A stretch of DNA of 64,000 nt from Apostichopus japonicus (GCF_037975245.1 NC_092582.1:26602077-26666076); one strand, 5' to 3'. Shown: positions 36,645-48,537, numbered from the stretch's first letter. A program made the numbers and translations. The notes: generated from the sequence alone by a model not told the origin.

Positions 36645-37200
36645 CTCCGTGACGTATGAGGTCGTAGGGTCAAATATTATAGGTCAAAGGTCAAATAATC
36701 AAGAACAAATTATCATCCATGAAAGGAATACCAAAAATAACGAAATATCCAAACCCCTCATACCCAATCAAACACAAGTCTCAAGTTAACAGTGCTCTAA
36801 TTAATGTTAAAACTCGTTGTCAAACTTGGCCATATATTTAAGTGAAGAAGTGTATCAGGATTGCTTCAAGAATCATGGGCCTGATAAACTTCAATCTTGG
36901 TGGAAATGTGCCTGGGGTTATGGGACGTAGTGCTCCCGTACCTAGCGACTCGTAGGTCAAAGTCAAGGTCAGAGGTAAAGTCAAATATCCGGGTTGTAAT
37001 TACTTGCTTCACATAATTTATCAATTTTTTCTCGTAGCTGTTAATAAGCTGCCAGTATGACACCCAATATGTTGAATAATAATTGTTGGAATGAATATTG
37101 TTTGAATAGATGAGAAGAGCATATCAAATAACGTCAAATGTGGAAGTCCATGAGGTCAAGGAGTTCAAGTCCTCCAGACCTTTGTAATAGGTCAGAAATA
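36645..37200. promoter_or_regulatory. cluster of AGGTCA half-sites in the receptor intron
   Basis: AGGTCAAAGGTCA at 36681-36693 is a perfect DR1 nuclear-receptor element. A TAGGGTCA half-site lies just before it. At 36954-36971 AGGTCA, AAGTCA and AGGTCA are contiguous and followed by GAGGTAA. More copies (GAGGTCAAGG near 37155 and AGGTCA near 37190) follow. In known systems such sites bind RXR-, HNF4- or COUP-type receptors. Binding here is inference; the cluster may also be carried by decayed repeats. Confidence 0.4.
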
Positions 37201-37311
37201 ACCTAAGCAATAGTAAACAGTACTTCGTAGCCAATGGCCACGCATACACTTTTGTCTGTGCCGGCGTGCCAAAGGTTTCAATTCTCGGTCCACTTGTATT
37301 TATTGAAATTG

Positions 37312-37530
37312 AAATTGAAAACTATTTATTTCCACTTCACCATAACTTAAACAAAGTGAACATATAACATTTGAATATACAATACAGATACATTCCATAG
37401 AAATTAAACAATTGATATATACAAATGATGTGAAGTGGGGGAGACCTGGCAGAAGCAGAGCTTACCAAGGCCAGGCAACCAAAAAAAAAAAAAAAAAAAA
37501 AAACACAACCCCCCCCCCCCACCAAAATAC
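37312..37530 (-). mobile_element. possible non-LTR retroelement 3' end
   Basis: On the minus strand the block runs from a homopolymer stretch (C12 and about A25 as seen on the plus strand, 37481-37520) through CCTGGCCTTGGTAAGCTC and CCAGGTCTCCCCCAC to GGAAATAAATAG and a (AATTTC)3 tail. A short terminal repeat after AATAAA is typical of CR1/L2-like LINE ends. I see no RT motif attached. The call rests only on the layout. Confidence 0.35.
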
Positions 37531-37928
37531 ACCTAAACACAGGAATATAAACTAGAACCTTTACACGTGCTTATGTAATAAAGACCGTTTTAGTTGTTTT
37601 TTAAAATGTTAAAGTGGTTTTGAACTATTGACCTGGGTATCTAGGGTGACTTTATGACTCATGCTAACGACTTTCATTGTTCAAGCGATAAGATTTCCAT
37701 GATTCTTGTGGTGACGTCATCACCCTCTTCTGTACCTGGTCTGACACAATATCAAGTAATGTTATAGTTGAAAAAGAGTTACATAACTTTTGTTATATAT
37801 TTAAAGCTAACAAATCTTTGCCCAACGTCAACAAGACCTGTTGTGTTGTTATTAACCACGACCATATCAAATAGTCTCATGTTACCAAATTCTTAGGTGT
37901 TCCAATTAACGATCATGTAACTTACCAA

Positions 37929-38415
37929 CACTACATTGGTTATGTGTGCGACACTACTTTGGTTATGAGTGCGGCACTACATTGGTTATGTGTGCGACCC
38001 TACATTGGTTATGTGTGCGACAATGCATTGTTTATGTATGCGACACTGCATTAGTTATGTGTGCAACACTTCATTGGTTATGTATGCCACACTACATTGG
38101 TTATGTGTGCGACACCGCATAGGTTATGTGTACGACACTACATTGGTTATGTGTGCGACACTACATTGGTTATGTGTGTGACACTACATTGGTTTTGTGT
38201 GAGACACTGCATTGGTTATGTATGCGACACTACGTTGGTTATGTGTGTGACACTACATTGGTAATGTATGAGACACTGCATTGGTTATGTGTGCAACACT
38301 ACATTGGTAATGTGTGCGACACTGTATTGGTTATGTGTGCTACACTGCATTGGTTATGTGTGCGACACTGCATTGGTTATGTGTGTGACACTACATTGTT
38401 TATGTGTGTGACAAT
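37929..38415. repeat. 23-bp minisatellite inside LINE codons, ~21 copies
   Basis: Units of CACTACATTGGTTATGTGTG plus CGA with frequent single changes. The array sits exactly between the LINE codons for TYQHYI and DYVFNKVSK, and its unit resembles the flanking LINE sequence CACTACATTG...TTATGTG, so it appears to have grown from it. The open frames of 67-98 codons are repeat translations. Confidence 0.95.
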
Positions 38416-38946
38416 GCTTTGATTATGTGTTCAACAAAGTTTCTAAAGGAGACGGTATTCCCAACAGTCTGATATTTTAGCTACCAATGAGAATTCTTCG
38501 TTCTTATTATAAAACCATTTTCCTACCTTACTCACCCTACTGTCATTCTCCCTGGGCACTCCAAAAAACTTCATGTTTTTCACAAAAGGACACTGCTTTA
38601 CAAGACATAGAGCTCCCCTCTTTCACACAGTAATCCTATTTTCTTGATTATTTATGACATCGTTAGTCATCAAATTGCAGCCTTGATGTTTCAAGTTTGC
38701 AGTGAGGCTCTTCCTACATGTTTCAAGATGTTTTTCCCAACCGTTATTCCCTACACAAACACAGCACTATAGATTCAAATTTCAACGGCACATATCTCAG
38801 CATTCCTGTAAATCTTTGAATAGCACGAACCATTGTATCTGTTTCAAAGGTCCTAAGGTCTCAAATTCTTACCATTGTTAACTATAAAATTAACCTTTCC
38901 TCTCATTCATCCCTTGTCTTATCTTTTAGTTCAATGTAGCCTGGTT

Positions 38947-39248
38947 TGTCGTGATGTGGGTACGTGGTAGGGTGGACGGGGTAGTGATGTGGGTACGTGG
39001 TAGGGTGGACGGGGTAGTGATGTGGGTACGTGGTAGGGTGGACGGGGTAGTGATGTGGGTACGTGTTAGGGTGGACGGGGTAGTGATGTGTGTACGTGGT
39101 AGGGTGGACGGGGTAGTGATGTGAGTACGTGGTAGGGTGGACGGGGTAGTGATGTGGGTACGTGGTAGGGTGGACGGGGTAGTGATGTAGGTAAGTGGTA
39201 GGATGGAGGGGGTAGTGATGTGGGTACGTGGTAGGGTGGAGGGGTGGG
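38947..39248. repeat. 33-bp minisatellite, ~9 copies
   Basis: Units of GTGATGTGGGTACGTGGTAG plus GGTGGACGGGGTA, 33 bp, high identity. It interrupts the region between the LINE coding remnant and its 3' UTR. Minus-strand frames of 119 and 147 codons arise because 33 is a multiple of three. Confidence 0.96.
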
Positions 39249-39545
39249 ACTTCCGTTTCCACGATAGTGTGTCAGTTCTATATTTGTCTGTTTCTTTTGT
39301 CTTTGACTGTACTCCTTGCTCTCCGGGGACTTCTATTCCAAAAGTTTTCTTGTTAAACTTTCTTAACATGCTCCACGAGTAATCATGTTTCCTCTCTATG
39401 TTCTACTCTTTGTGATTTAATATTTATTTTTTATTAACTTGTTGTCATTATTGATGTCTTTTGTTGATCTTATCTCTTTGTAACGTTTGATTGATACCGT
39501 AATGATTATTGATTATGCAGTAATGAAAATAAAACAAAATATGAC

Positions 39546-39985
39546 ATCAAACCCCTACATCGAAGTGTTACAATGTAAAATTTTGCACACAAGGAAAATA
39601 CTTCAGTCTAAAAGCAACGAGTGTGATATCTTTTGGAATTCGCCTAATAATTCCATTCGGAAAAAGTTTATATTTCGAAGCAACATCTGAACGCAGAATT
39701 TCTTCACTCAATCCCCGTATGGTTTTGTATTGATCGAAACCTGCTGAAGGTAACTGTACGATTATATATTTGTTTCTATGTGTCTCATAAAGGTCGACCA
39801 GTTACCATGATATATTACTCGTAATTAATGATAGTAATGGAACGATTTAGTCCTTGCTCTGGTCTTCATAAAATCGATTTAGTTTCAGTAGGTTTTATTT
39901 TTGTCACATACTTAATGATAATTGGTGTTTATGATAGTTTTGACCTTCTTGCGGCATTGCTTTCAGTGCCCATCCTTCAGTTACA
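39546..39985. other. unique intronic spacer
   Basis: No coding exon or repeat recognised. Confidence 0.5.
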
Positions 39986-40072
39986 GAAGAATAAGAAGAA
40001 AAAGAAGAAGAAGAAGGAGAAGAAGGATAAGAAGATGGAGAAGGGGAAGGAGAAGGAGAAAGAGAGAACAAT
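39986..40072. repeat. purine-pure GAA/GGA tract beside the exon 1 donor
   Basis: About 85 bp of AGA, AAG and GGA with only isolated T. It ends five bases from the donor GTAAGT of the receptor gene. On the sense (minus) strand it is therefore an intronic C/T tract directly after the 5' splice site. Confidence 0.9.
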
Positions 40073-40082
40073 TTTCACTTAC

Positions 40083-40501
40083 CGATCGATAGCAATAGCA
40101 AGAAGTGAATTGACTGACACGTAAAATGACGCCATCTTCAGGTAGCCGACCAACACACACATAATTCGACCAAACGGCCAAGTGTTAGCCATTTTGAAGT
40201 AAAAATTAAAGGGAATGCATATCACAGCCACAAGAAAGTCAGACAATGCTAGATTGCCAATGAGTAGATTGGTTGTAGTGCGCATGCGTCGAAATCTCAC
40301 TATAACACAACACAGGAGAAAATTACCGGTTCCACAAATGACCATAACTAGAGTATAAGTTATAGCTAGAATTGTCATCGCGATGAGGGATCCCGTGGAA
40401 TGACCGCTTCCGGTTTTATTAAACATTGAACCAGAAAACATATCGCTATAGACATAAGGATCAAAGTTCTCTGATAAATCTGAACTATTCAGGAAAGCCA
40501 T
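40083..40501 (-). CDS. PROKR-like: prokineticin receptor-like GPCR, coding exon 1 (N-terminus to TM3)
   Basis: This 5' coding exon is 419 bp and encodes residues 1-140. The ATG at 40501-40499 has G at -3 and G at +4, and an in-frame TGA lies 15 bases upstream (40517-40519), which supports this start. The short extracellular N-terminus has N-glycosylation sequons at Asn5 (NSS) and Asn28 (NKT) and no signal peptide. TM1 (about 38-67) holds Asn60 (GTGN), TM2 holds LALSDF with Asp88, Cys115 starts TM3, and TM3 ends NSLLAIAIDR, closely like prokineticin receptors. The exon stops within the Arg140 codon before GTAAGT. Joined to the second exon it gives 382 residues, near the length I recall for vertebrate prokineticin receptors (about 385-395). 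The main alternative is another peptide receptor of the NPY/tachykinin-like branch. Confidence 0.92.
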
Positions 40502-41275
<774 letters not shown>

Positions 41276-41547
41276 ATACGTGGCAATCTCACCACAGATA
41301 TCCCTCAATGTACCCTCAGCCCTCAGCCCGTACACAATACAAAAAAAATTACATTTCCCCCAAAGTCTACATGTTGAATGATAAAGCATGATAGGCTACA
41401 CGTATTCCGAACTAAATATGAATAGAAAACCAATGTCTTCACTTTTAAAGTTAACTTGTAGGATATTTGTTTTTTTAAATCGATAATCCTTTTCGTTGCT
41501 GCAATAGTTGTATAGTGCTATATATTTGAATGAATCTTAGATTCCCC

Positions 41548-41573
41548 AGAGAGAGAGAGAGAGAGAGAGAGAG
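41548..41573. repeat. (GA)13 microsatellite
   Basis: Uninterrupted GA dinucleotides. Confidence 0.95.
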
Positions 41574-41579
41574 GTGGAG

Positions 41580-41984
41580 AATGTGTGTTGCTAGCTCCCA
41601 TCCACTATTAGTTATTTTAGAATGGATCCACACAAGCTGTATACTATTCTCAATGTATAACTAACCTGTTCATAGAGTAAATATTGCATATACATATTTG
41701 ATGATGACAATGCTGATACAATCAATATAAGGTAGGTCAAGTATTCTCTGATCAATCTATGTAAATCTATATCACCGACCGACGTCAGTACATGACTGGT
41801 TAGCATGACTGAACTGTATAGCTTTACCACAGCAACGTATAAACCATGACTGTGCCATTGCCATATATCATAATACAATTGCTTGTACCTATATCATTGC
41901 ACGTGTGCATATACAAACAGTGACTATAGTCAATAACCATTGCCTTCAAATTATTAACCAAATTGTATCATCTTTTGCTCGGTT
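41580..41984. other. unique spacer
   Basis: No gene recognised. Confidence 0.5.
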
Positions 41985-42252
41985 ATGTCTTCGTCGCTTC
42001 TTTTTTATTGCTTGTTTTGCACGTATTTCTTGTTTTCCGTGGACTTCTATTCCACTATTTTTGTGTTAATGGAATTTATTATCCTTCTCCTCATTCAATC
42101 AATCAATAATCTTTTCACTCTATGTTCTAATCTTTTTTATTTAATACCTACTTCATATTGTTTTTCTGTCAATATTGATGTTTTCATTCTTTATTTTAAT
42201 TTTATCTCTTTGTAATGTTCGATTGATATGATCGATTGAAAAACTTGAATTG
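41985..42252 (+). mobile_element. 5'-truncated LINE 3' end, second copy
   Basis: Matches the 3' UTR of the decayed LINE at 39290-39545: GTGGACTTCTATTCCA, TCTATGTTCTAATCTTTT, TCAATATTGATGTTTTC and TTATCTCTTTGTAATGTTCG occur in the same order. It ends with GATTGAAAAACTTGAATTGAA, a tail-like sequence. Strong 5' truncation is typical of LINE insertion. Confidence 0.72.
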
Positions 42253-42700
42253 AAATATAGCGAGTTTTTTGCAAACGTAGCCAAAACAATCAATACGTGA
42301 GATAAATATGGCCATATTAACGGCTGAGTCAATGTGTTTATTCTTGCAAATTTGCTTCCCTATCCATACAATATTCAATATGATTATTCTACCAGATTCC
42401 CATAACATAATTATGCCATTATACAAACAGTTTAGTAATATCTTCATTCTTTTCGATACGAAGGCTAATGACATTTACATTCACCGTCAATCAATGAATC
42501 TTTAACGCGAATTCACGAAGATTGAATTGTATATGATTATTCTTCCACGCCATCAGATATTTATGAAAGTATGCAAACATTGAAATCAGTATATACCTAT
42601 ACTACGTAATACGAATCATATTAATGAGTCAGGTAATTATAACACATACGTTCTGACTTAGTATATTCATTCTTCACAATACGTATAGTGCTTGTATTAT
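42253..42700. other. unique spacer
   Basis: No gene recognised. Confidence 0.5.
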
Positions 42701-42705
42701 GCTAC

Positions 42706-42706
42706 C

Positions 42707-42797
<91 letters not shown>
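42706..42797. repeat. (TA)n microsatellite, ~90 bp
   Basis: Nearly pure TA dinucleotide directly abutting the 85-bp minisatellite. Confidence 0.97.
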
Positions 42798-42801
<4 letters not shown>

Positions 42802-42809
42802 TATAAAAA

Positions 42810-44563
42810 TAGTCCAGTGTTTTTTTTTTAGGTGGGAATGCACCTAATATAGACACAAATACTATTTAATTCTCCAATCTAAAGGTGTACCAACTAGTCC
42901 AGTGTGGTTCCTTTAGGTGGGAATGCACCTAATATATACACAAATACTATTTAATTCTCCAATCTAAAGGTGTACCAACTAGTCCAGTGTGGTTCCTTTA
43001 GGTGGGAATGCACCTAATATATACACAAATACTATTTAATTAGTAGGACTACTTAAGTCCAGTGTGGTTCCTTTAGGTGGGAATGCACCTAATATATATA
43101 CACAAATACTATTTAATTCTCCAATCTATAGGTGTACCAACTAGTCCAGTGTGGTTCCTTTAGGTGGGAATGCACCTAATATAGACACAAATACTATTTA
43201 ATTCTCCAATCTATAGGTGTACCAACTAGTCCAGTGTGGTTCCTTTAGGTGGGAATGCACCTAATATATACACAAATACTATTTAATTCTTCAATCTATA
43301 GGTGTACCAACTAGTTCAGTGTGGTTTTATAGGTGGGAATGCACCTAATATAAACACAAATACTATTTAATTCTTCAATATATAGGTGTACCAACTAGTT
43401 CAGTGTTGTTTTATAGGTGGGAATGCTTCTACACAAATACTATTTAATTCTCCAATCTATAGGTGTACCAACTAGTCCAGTTTGGTTCCTTTAGGTGGGA
43501 ATGCACCTAATATAGACACAAATACTATTTAATTCTCCAATCTATAGGTGTACCAACTAGTCCAGTGTGGTTCCATTAGGTGGGAATGCACCTAATATAT
43601 ACACAAATACTATTTAATTCTCCAATCTATAGGTGTACCAACTAGTCCAGTGTGGTTCCATTAGGTGGGAATGCACCTAATATATACACAAATACTATTT
43701 AATTCTCCAATCTATAGGTGTACCAACTAGTCCAGTGTGGTTCCATTAGGTGGGAATGCACCTAATATATACACAAAATACTATTTAATTCTCCAATCTA
43801 TAGGTGTACCAACTAGTCCAGTGTGGTTTTATAGGTGGGAATGCACCTAATATATATACACAAATACTATTTAATTCTCCAATCTATAGGTGTACCAACT
43901 AGTCCAGTGTGGTTCCTTTAGGTGGGAATGCACCTAATATAGACACAAATACTATTTAATTCTCCAATCTATAGGTGTACCAACTAGTCCAGTGTGGTTC
44001 CTTTAGGTGGGAATGCACCTAATATAGACACAAATACTATTTAATTCTCCAATCTAAAGGTGTACCAACTAGTCCAGTGTGGTTCCTTTAGGTGGGAATG
44101 CACCTAATATATACACAAATACTATTTAATTCTTCAATCTATAGGTGTACCAACTAGGTCAGTGTGGTTCCATTAGGTGGGAATGCACCTAATATAGACA
44201 CAAATACTATTTAATTCTCCAATCTAAAGGTGTACCAACTAGTCCAGTGTGGTTCCTTTAGGTGGGAATGCACCTAATATATACACAAATACAATTTAAT
44301 TCTTCAATCTATAGGTGTACCAACTAGTCCAGTGTGGTTCCATTAGGTGGGAATGCACCTAATATAGACACAAATACTATTTAATTCTCCAATCTATAGG
44401 TGTACCAACTAGTCCAGTGTGGTTCCTTTAGGTGGGAATGCACCTAATATAGACACAAATACTATTTAATTCTCCAATCTAAAGGTGTACCAACTAGTCC
44501 AGTGTGGTTCCTTTAGGTGGGAATGCACCTAATATATACACAAATACTATTTAATTCTCCAAT
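42810..44563. repeat. 85-bp minisatellite with internal hairpin, ~20 copies
   Basis: The unit contains AGTCCAGTGTGGTTCCTTTA, GGTGGGAATGCACCTAATAT and TTCTCCAATCTATAGGTGTA. Each carries TTAGGTG-GGAATG-CACCTAA, a 7-bp perfect inverted repeat around a 6-base loop. Variants (CCTTTA/CCATTA/TTTATA, TATAGACAC/TATATACAC, CTATAGG/CTAAAGG) are shuffled between copies, as expected from unequal exchange or conversion. One short copy lies near 43410. Confidence 0.97.
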
Positions 44564-45576
44564 GATAAACGTGACAGCAAAGTCTTAGCGTTCAGTTCAC
44601 ACACATAACACTATATTGGATTATTTTTTGAAATCAATCATTTAACTCTCTAATCCGATAAACTCTGGCTAGTTTGAATTTAGACTTAATCTATAAACCT
44701 CTCAATATTATACCTGAACGATGTTAAAATTTTACTTTTTGACAGCACAAGATTTATTACAACAAAATCTTATGTACGTAAATCACTACTCAACAGTCGA
44801 AAAGCAAAGCTGGTGAACTGAATATGAAGTAATTGATGCTTAGTGAGGTACACATACTCACATCAGACTGCAGCCATTTCAGATGAATAGTTTTATCTTT
44901 CAACTCTCATGGATTCCTCCAAGCGAACAAAAGTCACATATAGTTTCATGCAACAAACATCAACAACTATGCAGTCAATTTCCATTAAGGAACTTCAAGA
45001 CGAGAGAATTAGTTTTTTGATGGTAAATTATAATTAGTTCAGCTTCGTTTGCAGACAAATGTTCATAGACTTGTCATTTTGACGAGAACGTTTCACCGTC
45101 GATTAAACGAATGCATTCAAGCGATAGCCAACTTTATCCGTAGGCAGTCGTAACTACGGATACCTCTAAGTACTGAATATTGACTGCGCATGTCTTTTTA
45201 TGTGTGCAAACATACATTCATTGTACAGGTTTCACGTATCACCCTGCTGCGATTGGTCAACAAATGTACCAAACCTACCGAGAGTGTTACTCTCGTCTAA
45301 CTAGGATGGCGATTGATCAAATGGAGGCACTCTTGCAGATTTTATTCACCAAATCAACGTTAACCAGTGAGCAGTAATCCCGGCATTTAATAAACATAAG
45401 AAACTTATCAAACTCAGACATGCGGCTAGCTTTTCTCATCAAATGAAAAAAAAAGTAGGTAAAAGATTCCATTAGATTCTGAAAATTGACCATCGCCCGC
45501 TTATCTGAATCCATGTTGTTGACTTTTCCCTATTTCTTTTGCTCGCATTCCTTGCCCTACTATCCTTTTTTTTTGT
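44564..45576. other. unique spacer
   Basis: No gene recognised. Short frames at 45180-45377 (plus) and 45317-45514 (minus) lack known domains. Confidence 0.5.
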
Positions 45577-46509
45577 GCTGACATCCCTATATTCCGACGT
45601 CTCTATGTTCCGACGTCTCTATGTTCCGACGTCTCTATGTTCCGACGTCTTTATGTTCCGACAAAAAGAAGAAAAAAAATTATCCAAAAATTTGTTAGTA
45701 CCAAGAAAACTAGTTTTGTGACCCCAATATTTTTGTGACCCAATTTTTTTGGGACTCAATTTTTCTTGGACCAACAGTTTTTCGGACCAAATTTTTTAAG
45801 ACCAAAATTTTTGGCACGAAAAAGAAATGTTACCCAAAGTTTGTTATGACCCAATCAGTGCTTGTGACCGAAAATTGCTTGTGACCTGAAATTTGTTTGT
45901 ACTCAAATTTTTTGGGACCAAAATCGTTTTGGGCCAAATCAATTTTGAATAAAATGTGTTTAGATTTTTTTTCTGGGGGGGGGGCAGTGGCCTGCGCAAA
46001 TGGGGGGGGGGGGCAATAGCCATGCCCCGCTCAACCTCGGGGCTCAGTCGGGGGAATTTGACAACGTCCACACTGCACGCGACGCGTGCTGTGTGACCAA
46101 TCATTGCCCCTTGTTAAATAACATAACTATAGAGCGGGTAAACGTGAAAACTGTAGATATCCCTTGAGCTATAAAAAAAAAGTCGCCTGCAAGCGTGGAC
46201 ACTAAACATCGCGGGCACCAACAAATAATTTATCGCGCCGCTTGCATTATTCTATTTTGGAACCAAAGTTTGGTCCAAAGAATTTTTGTCCTAAAAAACT
46301 GGAGTACAAACAAATTTCGGGTCACAAGCAATTTTTGGTCACAAGCACTGTTTAGGTCACAACAAATTTTGGGTCACTTTTTTTTCTTTTTCTTTTTTTG
46401 GGAGGGGGGGGGGGATTTTGGTCCCAAAAAAATTTGGTACGAATTATTTCTTTTTGTCGGAACATAGAGACGTGGGAACATAGAGACGTCGGAACATAGG
46501 GATGTAAGC
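45577..46509. mobile_element. ~930-bp foldback DNA element
   Basis: The ends GCTGACATCCC and GGGATGTAAGC are inverted. The left end has five tandem copies of a 16-bp unit, GTTCCGACGTCTCTAT, followed by GTTCCGACAAAAAGAA; the right end has the same block inverted with about three copies. Further in, CAGTGCTTGTGACC, AAATTGCTTGTGACC and GAAATTTGTTTGTACTC on the left (45854-45905) are matched by their inverses at about 46290-46348. The arms are thus about 380 and 270 bp, rich in GTGACC/GGTCAC and GGGACCAAA words. The centre (45960-46240) holds poly-G runs and CGCGACGCGTGCTG. There is no transposase frame. The layout fits foldback transposons, whose ends carry tandem subrepeats. Confidence 0.85.
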
Positions 46510-47467
46510 CTATTTTTAAGGGTCGTATACTAGTGACAGAGCCTGGGCTGTGAAACTGAAGACATTAATAATTCGGTAATATATATCTTTAGAAACCTTG
46601 GTTGATGTTTCATTTGATTAATGTGGGAAAATATGACAGAACTTGGTGACAATACGAACAACTGCATTAAGACCCTACAATCTACACCATTACATATGAC
46701 AAGATGCATACAAATTCTAAGAAAAGTAAAATATCCGATATATTCGACTTATTGTTACATTTATCGTAATGAGATAAAAAGATGACTCTCTCGTTCTTCC
46801 TTGACTATTCATCGTACGTGAGACATGTCACCAACAACCATATAATATTATAGTTTATCCATCTCTGACGTCATTCTGGGATCGGTCAGATGCACTTATT
46901 ACGTCATTTCCGATACAATCCTTCCAGCATGTAACTTAGCCTAAGGGTGTCTCCATGTAAAGAAAAGCTCGTGAGATTATCAATGAGTCTTACAAGAGGC
47001 TCGCCTAACCCTAAGCCTTAGGTTAGTTTACATCACCATAATATCCGAGATGCAACAAACGAGGGAGCCCCTAATAGTACATAAATGACCTTGGGTCTCT
47101 ATCCTACTCAGCCTCGCCAGCAGCATTCAGAATGATCATAAAACAAGTAGGCCTACACATTTATCAATGTGGCTCTTCTCTTGTTTTTTTTTTATAATAA
47201 AAACACACCATGTCTCAATAATTCCGTTATGGTGTAGTTTTGTTTTGCTTCTGGTTGTGTGCTAGTGTATTTTTTTAACAAAAAACTTACTAATTGTTTT
47301 CAGTTAAAATGTTAAACATCTAAACTATTAAATTGATGTTTTAAAAGCATCACTTTATAAAGTCTTTTTATATTCTGCGTGCTATACAAAACTTGATATC
47401 GTTTACATCAAGTGGACTCTACTTAACATCACAAATATTGATCGCAAATGTTCAACTCGACCTACTA
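46510..47467. other. unique spacer
   Basis: No gene recognised. It contains TGACGTCA at 46866-46873 and a short head-to-head CCTAACCCTAAG/CTTAGGTTAG palindrome near 47007-47028. Confidence 0.5.
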
Positions 47468-48232
47468 TCGTACTAACATATGCCATACTAATATATGTCA
47501 TCCTAACATATGTCTGTCATACTAATATATGTCATACTAACATATATCATACTAATATATATCATACTAACATATGTCATACTAACATATGTCATCCTAA
47601 CATATGTCATCCTAACATATGTCATACTAACATATGTCATACTAACATATGTCATACTAACATATGTCATACTAACATATGTCATACTAACATATGTCAT
47701 ACTAACATATGTCATACTAACATATGTCATACTAACATATGGCATACTAACATTTGTCATACTAACATATGTCATACTAACATATGTCATACTAACATAT
47801 GTCATACTAACATATGTCATACTAACATATGTCATACTAACATATGTCATACTAACATATGTCATACTAACATATGTCATACTAACATATGGCATACTAA
47901 CATTTGTCATACTAACATATGTCATACTAACATATGTCATACTAACATATGTCATACTAACATATGTCATACTAACATATGTCATACTAACATATGTCAT
48001 ACTAACATATGTCATACTAACATATGTCATACTAACATATGTCATACTAGCATATTTCATACTAACATATGTCATACTAACATATGTCATACTAACATCT
48101 ATCATACTAACATATGTCATACTAACATATGTCATACTAACATATGTCATACTAACATATATCATACTAACATATGTCATACTAACATATGTCATACTAA
48201 CATATGTCATACTAACATATATCTTACTATCA
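47468..48232. repeat. 15-bp minisatellite, ~50 copies
   Basis: The unit CATATGTCATACTAA is repeated about 50 times. A pair of variants (CATATGGCATACTAACATTT) recurs at 47736 and 47886, 150 bp apart, showing a ten-unit block duplication. Frames of 258 and 242 codons are open on both strands solely because the unit has no stop in those frames. Confidence 0.98.
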
Positions 48233-48392
48233 ATGTAGCGATCATCATGCAGCAGCATGTCAGAAGATTCTAACAACAACGTAAATAATCTTATTTACTA
48301 CAAAAATGAGTGAAAAACAGATGAAAATCTCCAACAGTCACCTTGATTTCCATGTTACTCATGTCACATCTACTATCTTGCAGTATAAATTC

Positions 48393-48537
48393 TTCATGAT
48401 ATACCGTACACGTGCATGATTTACCGTGCACGTGCATGATATACCGTGCACGTGCATGATATACCGTGTACGTGCATGATATACCGTGCACGTGCATGAT
48501 ATACCGTGCACGTGCATGATATACCGTGCACGTGCAT
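48393..48537. repeat. 20-bp minisatellite with E-box palindrome, ~7 copies
   Basis: The unit CATGATATACCGTGCACGTG repeats in phase at 20 bp. Most junctions create TGCACGTGCA, a 10-bp perfect palindrome around the CACGTG E-box. A single further GATATACCGTGCAC occurs near 48629. Confidence 0.96.

Larger units (their letters stand above)
37790..39545 (+). pseudogene. decayed LINE: RT C-terminal part and 3' UTR
   Basis: From 37806 one frame reads ANKSLPNVNKT, then a stop codon, then KFLGVPINDHVTYQHYI. This is the block after the catalytic core in CR1/L2/Jockey-type reverse transcriptases. After a minisatellite the same protein resumes at about 38415 as DYVFNKVSKGDGIPNSL, then ILRSYYKTIFLPYSPYC and SPW, the usual thumb/connection sequence. 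Further on are ALMFQVCSEALPTCFKMFF (about 38680-38740) and a GPKVSNS remnant near 38850. Stops and shifts show it is dead. The 3' UTR (39290-39545) matches a second copy at 41985-42250. It lies antisense within the receptor intron and its 5' two-thirds is missing. Confidence 0.8.

Noticed and set aside
38903-39369. His/Pro/Tyr/Thr-rich frames of 119 and 147 codons
   Set aside because: Product of a 33-bp array inside a dead LINE on the opposite strand.
47007-47028. Head-to-head telomere fusion, CCTAACCCTAAG/CTTAGGTTAG
   Set aside because: Only about one and a half telomere-like words per side; a chance palindrome is as likely.
47503-48279. 258- and 242-codon frames on opposite strands
   Set aside because: Pure translation of a 15-bp repeat with no domain or flanking gene structure.
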